This document shows, piece by piece, positions 12,323 to 21,565 of a stretch of DNA of 64,000 nt. Position 1 is the stretch's first letter. Each line of letters begins with the position of its first letter. The notes under the pieces were generated by a model. It was not told the origin of the DNA. It was given only the letters and a program-made list of their open reading frames with translations, and did no database searches. The translations under genes were made by a program, and so were the position numbers. Source of the stretch: Azospirillum endophyticum (GTDB taxonomy: Bacteria > Pseudomonadota > Alphaproteobacteria > Azospirillales > Azospirillaceae); the NCBI RefSeq assembly GCF_016595245.1, contig NZ_JAENHM010000025.1:124001-188000 (forward strand). Direction: 5' to 3'.

Positions 12323-13174
12323 ATGACCGACCCCCTCACCACCCTGTCGGAAACACGCGTCTTCGGCGGACGGCTGAAGCGGGTGCAGCACCAGTCCGCG
12401 GCGGTGGACTGCGCGATGACCTTCGCGATCTTCCTGCCGCCGCAGGTGGAGGCCGGCGCCAAGGTGCCGGTCTTCTACTGGCTGTCGGGCCTGACCTGCA
12501 CCGACGAGAACTTCACCCAGAAGGCCGGCGCCTTCCGCGTTGCGGCCGAACTCGGCATCGCCGTCGTCGCGCCCGACACCAGCCCGCGCGGGGAGGGCGT
12601 GCCCGGCGATCCCGACGGCGCCTGGGATTTCGGGCTGGGTGCCGGCTTCTATGTCGATGCGACCGAGCAGCCCTGGGCGCGCAACTACCGCATGCACGAT
12701 TATGTGACGCGGGAATTGCCGGCGCTGGTCGAGGCGAATTTCCCCGTCAGCGACCGTCGCTCCGTCGCCGGCCATTCGATGGGCGGACATGGCGCGCTGG
12801 TCTGCGCGCTGAAGCATCCGGGCTTCTACAAGGCGGTGTCCGCCTTCGCCCCCATCGTCAACCCGGCGGCGGTCCCCTGGGGCGAGAAGGCCTTCGGCCG
12901 CTATCTGGGGCCGGACCGCGACCGCTGGCTGGAGTGGGACGCCTGCGCGCTGATCCGTAACGCTCCCGAGCGGCTGCCGATCCTGATCGACCAGGGCGAT
13001 CGCGACGGCTTCCTGGAGCCGCAGCTGAAGCCCGAGGCGCTGGCCGCCGCGGCGCAGGAGGTCGGGCATCCGGTGACGCTGCGCATGCAGCCGGGCTACG
13101 ACCACAGCTATTTCTTCATCAGCACCTTCATCGAGGACCATCTGCGCCATCATGCGGCGGCCCTGGCGGGGTAG
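12323..13174 (+). CDS. fghA: S-formylglutathione hydrolase
   Basis: A 283-residue esterase-D type alpha/beta hydrolase that splits S-formylglutathione to formate and glutathione. The nucleophile Ser is in [10 protein letters not shown], and the family segments [23 protein letters not shown], the Asp in [10 protein letters not shown] and the His in [16 protein letters not shown] are all present. The ATG at 12323 is chosen by family alignment; the ribosome site is weak. It completes the glutathione-dependent formaldehyde pathway started by adhC, 85 bp upstream. Confidence 0.95.
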   Translation: MTDPLTTLSETRVFGGRLKRVQHQSAAVDCAMTFAIFLPPQVEAGAKVPVFYWLSGLTCTDENFTQKAGAFRVAAELGIAVVAPDTSPRGEGVPGDPDGAWDFGLGAGFYVDATEQPWARNYRMHDYVTRELPALVEANFPVSDRRSVAGHSMGGHGALVCALKHPGFYKAVSAFAPIVNPAAVPWGEKAFGRYLGPDRDRWLEWDACALIRNAPERLPILIDQGDRDGFLEPQLKPEALAAAAQEVGHPVTLRMQPGYDHSYFFISTFIEDHLRHHAAALAG

Positions 13175-13199
13175 GGGCCGATTGGGCGGGGTGTCATTG

Positions 13200-13322
13200 C
13201 CCCCCCTTAACCCTCCCCCGCCCTCGGCCGGCCAAAGGCCGGTCCGATCGCGGGAGAGGGAACTCCGCTGCCCTTGCACTTAACTCCCTCTCCCGCAAAG
13301 CGGGGGAGGGTCGGGGAGGGGG
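13200..13322. repeat. Mosaic CCCTCTCCC palindromic repeat between convergent genes
   Basis: Several GC-rich inverted segments fill the gap between fghA and the convergent DUF1513 gene, including CCCTCTCCCGC/GCGGGGGAGGG (13286-13310) and GGCCGGCCAAAGGCCGG. The position between two converging stop codons would suit a bidirectional terminator, though no clear T-run is seen. Confidence 0.6.
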
Positions 13323-13351
13323 CAGAACGCATCCCCCATTGATACTTGGCG

Positions 13352-14485
13352 TCAGGCGACCCGTCGCGTCAGGTGGTTGTCCCACCGGAAGGCCGGCGCC
13401 TTGCGTTCCGGTCCCGCCTCGGCGCTGGCCGACACCGGTTCGATCACGCCGAGACCGCTGGTCGCCAGATAGCCCTCGCCGTTCGGCGCCAGACCGCAGC
13501 CGTCGGCCAGCGCGGTGGAGCCGAGCCACGCGCCGCTCGCCGCGTCCCACAGCCCGATGACTCCACCCATCGGCGAACTGGCGGCCACCGTGCCGCCGTC
13601 CGAGGCGACGCTGCCGATATAGCCCTGCATGCGCGACAGCATGTCCTCCGGCGTGTCGAACAGGCGGACGGCACCGCTGCCGGGACGGTGGGCTCCGGTC
13701 AAGGGCTGCAGCATGCCGATCGGCCGTTCGTCCTGAACCCCGAAGGCGACCCCGCCGTCATCGAGCAGGGCGATATGGCGGATGCCGAGATTCGCATGCT
13801 CCTCCGGCAGGCGGACCTTGTCGAGCAGCTTGCCGGTCGCCGCCTCGACATAGGTCAGCGAACTGTCCATGCTGTCGAGGTTCAGCTTGGCCCGGCCGGT
13901 GTCGGGGTGGGTGATGACCCCGCCGTTGGCGACCGCCAGCGTCGTGCCGTCGCGCATCAGGATCAGTTCATGCGGCCCCAGCCCGTGGGTCGGGATGACG
14001 CCGATGCGGCGGTAACCGTCGGTGGCGTCGTAGACGCCGATGGCGCCCTCTTCGCGCGGGACGTCGTCCTCGGCGACATAGAGGAGTCGGCCGTCGGCCG
14101 AATAATCGCCATGGCCGGTGAAGCGGCGGTCGTCCGGCGCCCGCACCACCGGGCCGGGGGTGCCGTCGGCCAGCGACAGGGTCTGGAACCAGCGGCCGGG
14201 CCGGCGGGCGAAGACGGCGGCCTCCGCCACGCCGGGGCGCGGCATGATGCCATGGGCGCGGCCGGGGGTGGCGGTGGTGAACAGCAGCTTGCCGGCGGGG
14301 TCCAGCGCCGCGACGCCGAAGCTCGGCTCCGCCCCGGCGGTGGCATAGGCGTTGAGGTAGAGCGTGCCGGCGTCCGCCGCATGGGCCTTGCCGGTCAGCA
14401 CGGCCAGTAGCCCGCCGGCGGCCAAGCGCCCGCCGAAGACCCGCCCGGCCAGCAGGCCCAGGATGTTCCTGCGGTCGACCGCCAT
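13352..14485 (-). CDS. DUF1513 secreted beta-propeller-like protein of iron locus
   Basis: A 377-residue protein with an N-terminal export signal (hydrophobic stretch AAGGLLAVLTGKAHA, probably processed after AHA). The body has repeated blade-like strands (GHGDYSADGRLLYVAEDD, YIGSVASDGGTVAASS) typical of DUF1513. These proteins occur next to imelysin and di-heme oxidoreductase genes. Molecular role unknown; a periplasmic location and a role with the iron genes upstream are inferred. It is the last gene of the minus-strand set, 2 bp after the imelysin gene. Confidence 0.82.
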   Translation of the reverse strand: MAVDRRNILGLLAGRVFGGRLAAGGLLAVLTGKAHAADAGTLYLNAYATAGAEPSFGVAALDPAGKLLFTTATPGRAHGIMPRPGVAEAAVFARRPGRWFQTLSLADGTPGPVVRAPDDRRFTGHGDYSADGRLLYVAEDDVPREEGAIGVYDATDGYRRIGVIPTHGLGPHELILMRDGTTLAVANGGVITHPDTGRAKLNLDSMDSSLTYVEAATGKLLDKVRLPEEHANLGIRHIALLDDGGVAFGVQDERPIGMLQPLTGAHRPGSGAVRLFDTPEDMLSRMQGYIGSVASDGGTVAASSPMGGVIGLWDAASGAWLGSTALADGCGLAPNGEGYLATSGLGVIEPVSASAEAGPERKAPAFRWDNHLTRRVA

Positions 14486-14487
14486 CG

Positions 14488-15603
14488 TCAGTCTCCGTCC
14501 AGTTCGTTGAATCCCAGCGTGATGTCCAGCAACGGGGCCAGCGTGCCCAGCATCTCGACCCGTGCCGCCTTGACCAGCCGCAGCGCGCTTTCGGTCTTCT
14601 TGCGGGACGCCGGGTCGGCCACCGCCTTGTCCAGCGGGCCGGGGATCGCCTCCACCGCGCCGATGGCGGCGGCGAAGCTCTCGTCGATCGCCTGCTTGGC
14701 GGTGGCGCCGTCGTCGTTCGCGGGCAGCAGCGAAACGAAGCCCGGCCCGCCATGCTCGCCCATCAGCAGGGCGCGCAGCCCCTCCAGGTTCAGCACGATG
14801 TTGCGGAGCGACCGGCCGCTGCGCAAGGCCTCCACCACCATCGGCTTGGCGTCCTCGATGCTGCCGCCGAGCGGAGCCATCATCTTCTGGTCGATCACCA
14901 CCTGCATGGCGGTGATGGCGGAGGAATAGAGCGTGTTGGCCGCTTCCGACGCGGTCGGGCCGAGGGGGGTCGGCTGTCCGGCGGCGAGCGGCGCCTCCAG
15001 TTCCTTCCAGCCGTCGCGCGATTCGGTGGCGATGACGGCGATGTTGCGGGCCGCGGCGACGGCCAGCTGGGCGCGGTAGCGCTTGGCATCGGTCCCGGCG
15101 AAGCCGTCGGCCGTGACGCCCTCGTCGAACAGCAGCCGTTCCAGCACGGTCAGGCCCTGCACCGCCGCGCTCTGGCGGGCGAGCGCGCCGGGCTGCAGCA
15201 GCTTCGGGTCGTGATCGCGTAGGATCTGGCCGATCTGGCGCTGGACCACGCCGGGACGCTCCGGCCAGAACGACATGCGATCGGCGCGCAGATTCATCGT
15301 CAACGGCCCCGGCCGCAGATGCTGCGCGGCGGCCCAGGCATCGGTGACCTTGCCGTGGGCGGCGCGCGCCTCTTCCAGTCCGGCGGCGGTCGGCGCGGCG
15401 GCGAAGCGGTCGAGCGTGTCGGCATAGGCGTCGGCGGCGACCACCAGCGCTTCGAAACGCGGCAAGGCATGGGTGCGGACCATGCCGCCGAGAAAGGCGG
15501 CGTCCTTGTCCGGCTGGCGGGCGGCGAAGGCCGGCGACCGCGGCAGCAAGGCCGCCACCGCGGCAGCGGCCGACATCAGTCCGAGCACTATGCGGCGTCG
15601 CAT
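14488..15603 (-). CDS. Imelysin-family (M75-like) periplasmic protein, second copy
   Basis: A 371-residue protein with a signal peptide at the N-terminus (LGLMSAAAAVAALLPRSPAFA). It shows the imelysin helical-bundle pattern (RTHALPRFEALVVAADAYADTLDRF; QGLTVLERLLFDEG). The GxHxxE metal motif of iron-regulated imelysins is not seen here; VQGLTVLERLLF stands at that position, as in the shorter imelysin partner of such loci. It probably works with the other imelysin and the oxidoreductases in the periplasm. Metal binding is uncertain. Confidence 0.82.
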   Translation of the reverse strand: MRRRIVLGLMSAAAAVAALLPRSPAFAARQPDKDAAFLGGMVRTHALPRFEALVVAADAYADTLDRFAAAPTAAGLEEARAAHGKVTDAWAAAQHLRPGPLTMNLRADRMSFWPERPGVVQRQIGQILRDHDPKLLQPGALARQSAAVQGLTVLERLLFDEGVTADGFAGTDAKRYRAQLAVAAARNIAVIATESRDGWKELEAPLAAGQPTPLGPTASEAANTLYSSAITAMQVVIDQKMMAPLGGSIEDAKPMVVEALRSGRSLRNIVLNLEGLRALLMGEHGGPGFVSLLPANDDGATAKQAIDESFAAAIGAVEAIPGPLDKAVADPASRKKTESALRLVKAARVEMLGTLAPLLDITLGFNELDGD

Positions 15604-15654
15604 ACGATCAAATCCCTTCTGCCTTCGGCGTGGATCGGAACCCCCGCCCTTCCT

Positions 15655-17040
15655 TTACAAACCCAGCACGTAACGCACCAGCCGTTTCCGCTCCTCGCCG
15701 GGCATCGCCATGAAGCGGTCCTTGGCCGCCTCCGCCTCGCCGCCATGCCAGAGGATCGCCTCGGTGACGCTGCGGGCGCGCCCGTCATGCAGGAGCGACA
15801 GTTGGCCGTCCTTGGCGGCCAGCCGGTTCAGGCCCCACAGCGGCGTGGTGCGCCAGTCCGACCCGTTCGCCTCGCCCATCGGTAGCCGGTCGCCCAGCGC
15901 CGGACCGAGGTTGTGGAGAAGCAGGTCGCTGTGCGGGAAAATGTCGCGGTTGGAGAGGGTCGGATGTTCGGCATCCTCCGCCGTGCGCCAGGACGGGCGG
16001 TGGCAGGCGGCGCAGCCGGTATCGGCGAACAGCGCCGCGCCGGCCTTGTCCTTCGGCGCTTCCAGGCTGCCGTCGGGCGGCAGGTCGCGCAGGTAGCCGT
16101 CGATCAGGCCGATGACGGTGCTGGGGATCTCCAGCCCTTCGAACTGCTTGGAATCGCCGTGCGGCGCGTTGCGGCAGGCGGTCTGCGCCGGGGTGCAGTC
16201 GCCCCAGGGCTCGGGAAAGGCCGGGGTCGACATGCCGATGTCGAGGCTGAAGGCTTCCGAATCCTGGTGATCCAGGGTGGGGTGCATCGCCTTCCAGCCG
16301 AAGCGGCCGACCTGACGCTTGCCGTCGACCGTCACATGGTTGACCCGTCCGGCGACCGGTCCGCCGGCTGCCGCCTGCTTGGCGGCCTCGGCCTCGATCG
16401 CATCGGCCGGGATGCGGTCGAGCAGCCCCATGCCATGGACGCGCGGCGGCACGCGGGCCGACATCACCGTCGCCTCGGCCAGCGGGCCGTAGCCCAGATC
16501 CTCGACCACCGGCGTCGGATGGCGCAGGCGGACGGTCTCGCCGTCGGGGAAGCGGACCGTCTCTTCGCGGTAGCCGACGCGGGGGCGGCCTTCGATCACC
16601 TGGCCGAGGATGGCGTTGGACTGGATCTGCCGACCATAGACCGGGTCGCCGTTCAGCTTGATCGCATAGCCGACGCCCTGGTCGCCCTCCACCGCCGGAT
16701 CGGGCGGCCGCCCGCCGGCGCCGCGCGGATGGCAAGTGGCGCAGGAGCGTGCGTTGTAGAGCGGACCGAGACCGTCCGCCGCTTGCGTCGCGGTGGGGGC
16801 GGCCACCCACATGCGGCGGAACAGCGCCTCGCCGATGCGGTTGTCGAGGCTGTCGGCGGCCTGGGCGGTGACAGGAGCGACGAGGAGCAGCACGGCGGCC
16901 AGGGCGGCGCGGAGCGATCGACCCTCTCCCCCCCGGGGAGAGGGGGGGGACCCGCGCCGCAGGCGTGGGGAGGGTGAGGGGGCCGGCGCGCTGTCGCGCG
17001 CCGCCAAGGGGCATACTGCCCCTTGGCAATCCCCTGGCAT
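15655..17040 (-). CDS. Di-heme oxidoreductase (DUF1111-type, cytochrome c-like)
   Basis: A periplasmic c-type cytochrome with two heme-attachment motifs, CATCH (in NARSCATCHPRG) and CAACH (in GCAACHRPSW), and the DHO-family segments DLGYGPLAEATVMSARVPP and HNLGPALGDRLP. A signal peptide is visible (RAALAAVLLLVAPVTAQAAD), cleaved about 16860. The start is uncertain: directly before the signal the frame runs through a palindromic repeat (16918-17096) and holds no convincing start near it. In-frame options are ATG 17040, GTG 17016, or a TTG at 17151 that overlaps the multicopper oxidase stop; I use 17040. It may pass electrons for iron oxidation or reduction within this locus. Confidence 0.8.
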   Translation of the reverse strand: MPGDCQGAVCPLAARDSAPAPSPSPRLRRGSPPSPRGGEGRSLRAALAAVLLLVAPVTAQAADSLDNRIGEALFRRMWVAAPTATQAADGLGPLYNARSCATCHPRGAGGRPPDPAVEGDQGVGYAIKLNGDPVYGRQIQSNAILGQVIEGRPRVGYREETVRFPDGETVRLRHPTPVVEDLGYGPLAEATVMSARVPPRVHGMGLLDRIPADAIEAEAAKQAAAGGPVAGRVNHVTVDGKRQVGRFGWKAMHPTLDHQDSEAFSLDIGMSTPAFPEPWGDCTPAQTACRNAPHGDSKQFEGLEIPSTVIGLIDGYLRDLPPDGSLEAPKDKAGAALFADTGCAACHRPSWRTAEDAEHPTLSNRDIFPHSDLLLHNLGPALGDRLPMGEANGSDWRTTPLWGLNRLAAKDGQLSLLHDGRARSVTEAILWHGGEAEAAKDRFMAMPGEERKRLVRYVLGL

Positions 17041-17096
17041 GGGCTCGCGCCCATGCTGCCCCCTCACCCTGACCCTCTCCCCGGGGGGGAGAGGGG
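16918..17096. repeat. Mosaic palindromic repeat overlapping the di-heme oxidoreductase start
   Basis: CCCTCTCCCCCCCGGGGAG at the left and CCCTCTCCCCGGGGGGGAG at the right flank an inner part with further inverted segments (CCAAGGGGCA/TGCCCCTTGG; CATGGGCTCGCGCCCATG). The left part plus GGGAGGGTGAGGGGG is mirrored on the right by CCCCCTCACCCTGACCC, so this looks like two repeat units in opposite orientation. Confidence 0.65.
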
Positions 17097-17143
17097 AATT
17101 TGGTTGTGGACCCGGACGGAAGGCAAACTGGAAAGGCGCGGAT

Positions 17144-18628
17144 TTAAGCAACGCGGATGTATCCCATCATGCCGGTGTCCTGGTGTTCGATGATGTGGCA
17201 GTGGAACATCCAGTCGCCGGGATTGTCGGCCTTGATGGCGACGCGCAGCCGCTCCTTCGGCTCCAGCAGCACCGTGTCGGCATGGTGGGGCACCACCTTG
17301 CGGCTGTCGGAGGACAGCACCTTGAAGGTGTAGCCGTGGATGTGGATCGGGTGCAGGTGCGGCGTCAGGTTGGCCAGTTCGAAGATGTAGCTGCGGCCCT
17401 TCTCCAGCGTGACCAGCGGCGGCGGCAGGCGTTCGTGCCCGCCCTCCGGCCAGCTCTGCTGGTTGATCGCCCAGAAGGTCTTCGCCGACAGGCACAGGGC
17501 GTCGGCATAGGGCAGGCCGGGCAGCGCCGCCGCGTCGAAGCTCTGCGCCACCGCGGTGGCCGAGAAGGCCATCGGGATGATCGGCGCGTCCTTCAGGTCC
17601 GGCTCGGGAATGGCGGAGGCGGGCAGGGCGCGCGGCTTGAAGCGCTTGTTGGGCAGGCCCGGGCCGACGGCGCGGAAGGTGGCGAGCGGTTTGGGCTCCG
17701 CCGAATAGACGTTGGTCAGCCGCAGGGTCTGGCCGGCCTTGGCCGGCGCGCGGAACAGCACGTCGATGCGCATCGCCGGCCCCATCGGCCATCCGTCGAG
17801 CGGGCGGGGCGGCAACGGGTTGCCGTCGACCGCGATGATCCAGGCCTCCGCTCCCTCCACCCGCAGATCGACCACGCGGGTGCTGTCGATGTTGTAGAGG
17901 CGGGCGCGGATATCGCCGTTGGCGGGGACCTCGATCACCGGATCGATGGCGCCGTTGACGGTGGACAGGCTGCCGAAGGTGCCGGCGCGCGCGGCGCCGC
18001 GGTCGGTGATGAAGGCGCCGAACTTGCCGGTCTTGTCCAGCTGCCAGTCCTTGACCAGGCAGACGACGTCGGCGTCGAATTTCGGCGCGTCCGGTTCCTC
18101 CACGATCAGGATGCCGGCCAGGCCGCGGCCCAGCAGTTCGACCGTGTTGCAATGGGGATGGAAGAAGAAGGACCCGGCGTCGGGCGGGGTGAACTCGTAG
18201 ACATGGCGCTCGCCCGGCTTGGTCGGCGGCTGGGTCAGGTAGGGAACGCCGTCTTCCAGGTTCGGCAGGCGGATGCCGTGCCAGTGGATCGAGGTGTGCT
18301 CGTCCAGCCCGTTCACCAGGGTGGCGCGCAGCCGCTGCCCCTTGCGCATCCGGATGATCGGGCCGGGGAAGCGGTCGGCATAGGTGATCAGCGGCGACGG
18401 ATCGGCCGGTTCCGGCAGGATGCGCTGCATCCGCTGCTTCGCGATCAGCTCGACCTCGACCAGTTCGCCGGCGGCGGCGACGGGCGCCGGCCCGGCGAGG
18501 CCGGTCTTCAATGCCCCGGCATCGGGGGCCGCAAGCCCCGTCCCGCCGAGCGCCGTCGCCGCGACGGCGGCGCCCCCGGCACGCAGGAGGGCGCGACGGG
18601 ACAGGGGAACGGCGAAACGGTGCGGCAT
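17144..18628 (-). CDS. Multicopper oxidase, Tat-exported, probable ferroxidase
   Basis: A 494-residue enzyme with a twin-Arg signal (PLSRRALLRAGGAAVAATALGG). All copper motifs are visible: HWHGIRLP, FFFHPHC (HPH), HLHPIHIHGY and HCHIIEHQDTGM with the type 1 Cys, His and Met. The ATG at 18628 is chosen because it places the Tat motif at the N-terminus; the frame is open 19 codons more. Multicopper oxidases use O2 to oxidise metals or phenols; with two imelysins and a di-heme cytochrome next to it, periplasmic Fe(II) oxidation is the most likely role, but copper or manganese cannot be excluded. Confidence 0.9.
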   Translation of the reverse strand: MPHRFAVPLSRRALLRAGGAAVAATALGGTGLAAPDAGALKTGLAGPAPVAAAGELVEVELIAKQRMQRILPEPADPSPLITYADRFPGPIIRMRKGQRLRATLVNGLDEHTSIHWHGIRLPNLEDGVPYLTQPPTKPGERHVYEFTPPDAGSFFFHPHCNTVELLGRGLAGILIVEEPDAPKFDADVVCLVKDWQLDKTGKFGAFITDRGAARAGTFGSLSTVNGAIDPVIEVPANGDIRARLYNIDSTRVVDLRVEGAEAWIIAVDGNPLPPRPLDGWPMGPAMRIDVLFRAPAKAGQTLRLTNVYSAEPKPLATFRAVGPGLPNKRFKPRALPASAIPEPDLKDAPIIPMAFSATAVAQSFDAAALPGLPYADALCLSAKTFWAINQQSWPEGGHERLPPPLVTLEKGRSYIFELANLTPHLHPIHIHGYTFKVLSSDSRKVVPHHADTVLLEPKERLRVAIKADNPGDWMFHCHIIEHQDTGMMGYIRVA

Positions 18629-18768
18629 GACGGCGGTCCGGTACTGTACAGGCGGGAAAAGAACCGGCTCCGGCCCCGCTTCCATCCCCGGCCTGATCGG
18701 TCCGGAAGGGAAGCTCGGGAGAACGGTCCGGCGCGGGACGGCGCGGGACCGGAGCCGGGTAGGCAGGG

Positions 18769-20043
18769 TTACTTGCCGACCTTCGACGGGTCGTCGAGGC
18801 TGTCGGAGCCCTTGACCTCGACCGAGACGCCGAGCGCGGCGACGGCGCCTTCCAGCGCCTTCTTCTGCGCGACGAGACCGTCGATGCCGTTGGAGACCAG
18901 CTTGTTGCCCTCGTCGTTGTCGGCGGCGATCATCTGGTCGTAGGCCATCTTGCCGCTGTCGGCGGTGTCCTTGATCGCCTGCATCGCCTTCATGGTGTTG
19001 GCCATCGCGGTCTTCACCGCGGCGTCGGCGTCGGCCGACTTGGCGGCGACCAACTGCGACAGCGAAGCCCCCGACACGGTCTTGCCGTCGGTGCGCTTGT
19101 AGCTGCCGTTATAGACGTTCACCATGCCGACTTCGTCGTAATAATGCGAGTTGTGGGTGTTGTCGGAGAAGCAGTCATGCTCCTCTTCCGGATCGTGCAG
19201 CATCAGGCCGAGCTTCATCCGCTCGCCCGCCAGTTCGCCGTAGCTCAGCGAGCCCAGGCCGGTCAGCATGCGGGCCACGCCCTCGCCTTCCGGCGCCTTG
19301 GCGATGGAGACGCGGGCCTTGCCCTTCGCCGCCCAATCCGCGGTCATCTCGGCCAGATCGTCCACCAGCATCTGGGTGGCGACCTTCAGGTACTGGGCGC
19401 GGCGGTCGCAATGGGCGTTGGTGCAGTCCTTGCCCTTGGCGTAGTCGGTCGCCTTGCGCTCGCCGGCACCCGGACCGGTGCCGTGCAGATCCTGGCCCCA
19501 CAGCAGGAACTCGACGGCGTGGTAGCCGGTGGCGACGTTCGCCTCCACCTTGCCGGCCTCGTGCAGCTTGTCGGCCAGCAGCGCCTTGGTGATCTTGGTC
19601 GCGTCGATGGTCTTGCCGCCGGCCGTGATCTTCGGGTTGGCGATGACGTTCGCCTTGGCGTAGGGGTTGCTCTCGCCGCCGGCATAGCCTTCGTCGACAT
19701 AGTCGATCAAGCCTTCGTCCAGCGGCCAGGCGTTCACCTTGCCTTCCCACTCGTCGACGATCGGGTTGCCGAAGCGGAAGGCCTCCGTCTGCATGTAGGG
19801 AACGCGGGCGGCCTTCCAGACCGTGCGCGCCTTCGCCAGGTTTTCCTCGGTCGGGTTGGCGACCAGGGCGTCCACCGCCTTCTTCAGCGCCTTGGCGCCG
19901 TTGGTGGCGTCCTCATAGGCGGCGTGGGCGATGTCGGCGTAGTTCTTCGCCACGTCCTTGTAGGCCGGAGCCGCCGCCTGGGCGGCGAACGGCAGCAGGG
20001 CAACGACGGCTACGGCGGCAAAGCCGGCAGCGCGCTTCGACAT
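18769..20043 (-). CDS. Imelysin-family iron-regulated periplasmic protein
   Basis: A 424-residue protein with a clear signal peptide (GFAAVAVVALLPFAAQAAA). It has the imelysin GxHxxE motif in GYHAVEFLLWGQDLHGTGPG and the repeat-like second half with DCFSDNTHNSHYYDEVGMVNVYNG. It is the first gene of the minus-strand iron locus and is preceded by two Fur-like boxes. Family members are periplasmic or outer-membrane iron-uptake proteins related to the M75 domain of EfeO. Peptidase activity, once proposed for the family, is doubtful. Confidence 0.9.
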   Translation of the reverse strand: MSKRAAGFAAVAVVALLPFAAQAAAPAYKDVAKNYADIAHAAYEDATNGAKALKKAVDALVANPTEENLAKARTVWKAARVPYMQTEAFRFGNPIVDEWEGKVNAWPLDEGLIDYVDEGYAGGESNPYAKANVIANPKITAGGKTIDATKITKALLADKLHEAGKVEANVATGYHAVEFLLWGQDLHGTGPGAGERKATDYAKGKDCTNAHCDRRAQYLKVATQMLVDDLAEMTADWAAKGKARVSIAKAPEGEGVARMLTGLGSLSYGELAGERMKLGLMLHDPEEEHDCFSDNTHNSHYYDEVGMVNVYNGSYKRTDGKTVSGASLSQLVAAKSADADAAVKTAMANTMKAMQAIKDTADSGKMAYDQMIAADNDEGNKLVSNGIDGLVAQKKALEGAVAALGVSVEVKGSDSLDDPSKVGK

Positions 20044-20085
20044 GGAGGTCTCCTCGAACGTCGGTGGTCGGTATTGGCAGCAAGT

Positions 20086-20130
20086 GCGACTGATTCTCAG
20101 CGAATAACGTCGCGAATCATTCTCACTGTC
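20086..20130 (-). promoter_or_regulatory. Two Fur-like boxes upstream of the iron locus
   Basis: Read on the plus strand, GCGACTGATTCTCAGCG (20086-20102) and GCGAATCATTCTCACTG (20112-20128) share a ATTCTCA half-site 26 bp apart and resemble the Fur consensus half GATAATCATTATC. They lie 45-85 bp before the imelysin start. This is consistent with iron repression, but alphaproteobacteria also use Irr and RirA, whose sites differ. Confidence 0.5.
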
Positions 20131-20222
20131 AAGCCCTATCCGCGTTGGGGGTACTCGGAAGAATGCGCCTTGCCGGTGCTGCGTCGATATGTCCCGGTGC
20201 TGGACCCGCTAAAACCGTGCCG

Positions 20223-21392
20223 TCAGTCCCGACCGAGTGCTTGGCCGAGCGCCTGGCCGAGCGCCTGATCGAGATCCTCGTAGAGGTCGTCGGGCGACTC
20301 CAGGCCGACCGAAAGGCGCAGCAGGTCGCCCGGAACGGGAGACGCCGGCCCTTCGATGCTGGCGCGGTGTTCGATCAGGCTTTCCACGCCGCCGAGCGAG
20401 GTGGCGCGGCGCCAGATGCCGACGCGGGCCGCGGTGTCGATGGCGGCCTGGGTACCGCCCTTCACGCGGATGGACATCATGCCGCCGAAGCCGCCGCTCA
20501 TCTGCCGCGACGCGATGCCGTGGCCGGGGAAGCCGGGCAAGCCGGGATAGAGCACCTCCGACACCCGCGGATGGGCCGAAAGCCGCTCCGCCAGGGTCAT
20601 GGCGGCCGCGCTCTGCCAACGGACCCGGGCGAACAGGGTGCGCAGGCCGCGTTGCAGCAGCCATGCCTCGAAACTGCCGAGAATCCCGCCCTGCTGGGTC
20701 TGCACCGTCTTGATGCGGCCCCAGAACTCGTCCTTGCGGGCGGCGGTCAGGGTGCCGGCGACCACGTCGGAATGGCCGTTCAGATATTTGGTCGCCGAGT
20801 GCATGACGATGTCGGCTCCCAGCTCCAGCGGGCGGGTCAGCACCGGTGTCGCCACCGTGCTGTCCACGGCCAGCCACGCCCCCGCCTCATGCGCCAGTTC
20901 GGCCACCGCGGCGATGTCGGTGACGGTCCACAGCGGATTGGCCGGCGTCTCCACCCAGACGAGCCGTGTCTCGCCGGGGCGGAGCGCCGCCCGCACCGCG
21001 TCGGTGTCGCTGGTGTCGACCCCTTCGACCCGCAGGCCCCAGCGGGTCGCCGGCCCATGCACCCAGTTGCGGAAGGCCCAGTACATCACGTCGGGCACCA
21101 GCACATGGTCGCCCGGATCCAGCGCCTGGAACACCGCGGTCGCCGCCGCCATTCCGGAGGCGAACAGCAGCGTGTCCACCCCCTTTTCCAGCTCGGTGAT
21201 GGTCCGCGACGGCGTGTCGAAGGTCGGGTTGTCGGCACGGGCATAGACCCGGCCGCGGCCATAGCCGTTGTCGGGATCCCGCACATAGGTGGTGGACGGG
21301 TGGATCGGCGGGATGACCGCGCCGCTGGCCGCATCCTCGAAGCCCAGGGCGCCGGCGGCGATGGTTTCGGGACGGTGGGGGCGGTCGGTCAT
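20223..21392 (-). CDS. Cystathionine gamma-synthase/beta-lyase family PLP enzyme
   Basis: A 389-residue PLP-dependent transsulfuration enzyme. The PLP lysine is in SATKYLNGHSDVVAG, the fold-type I landmarks SGMAAATAVF, VETPANPLW and VDSTVATPV are present, and the C-terminal SLGGVESLIEHRAS matches the Cys/Met-metabolism family. Substrate (cystathionine, methionine or O-acylhomoserine) cannot be told from sequence. The ATG at 21392 is preferred over one 39 bp upstream. The last residues ALGQALGQALGRD come from a 12-bp tandem repeat (20238-20273). Confidence 0.88.
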   Translation of the reverse strand: MTDRPHRPETIAAGALGFEDAASGAVIPPIHPSTTYVRDPDNGYGRGRVYARADNPTFDTPSRTITELEKGVDTLLFASGMAAATAVFQALDPGDHVLVPDVMYWAFRNWVHGPATRWGLRVEGVDTSDTDAVRAALRPGETRLVWVETPANPLWTVTDIAAVAELAHEAGAWLAVDSTVATPVLTRPLELGADIVMHSATKYLNGHSDVVAGTLTAARKDEFWGRIKTVQTQQGGILGSFEAWLLQRGLRTLFARVRWQSAAAMTLAERLSAHPRVSEVLYPGLPGFPGHGIASRQMSGGFGGMMSIRVKGGTQAAIDTAARVGIWRRATSLGGVESLIEHRASIEGPASPVPGDLLRLSVGLESPDDLYEDLDQALGQALGQALGRD

Positions 21393-21565
21393 TGCCAGGG
21401 CACTCCAAGATCGGGCATGGGAGGGCGTCAAGGATACGTCCGCCGGACGCCGGGGCGCAACGACCGTGCGGACGCTTGCCTTGGCAGAGAGGAGGCTTGC
21501 TCGTCAGCGCCGAGGCGTCGGAAAATCGTCCAGTAGCACGAGGGCAGGCTGCCCCACGGCAAGCC

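Noticed and set aside
13200-13322. Repeat cluster considered as a CRISPR-like or terminator array
   Set aside because: The units are palindromes of uneven spacing without T-runs; they fit an interspersed repeat better.
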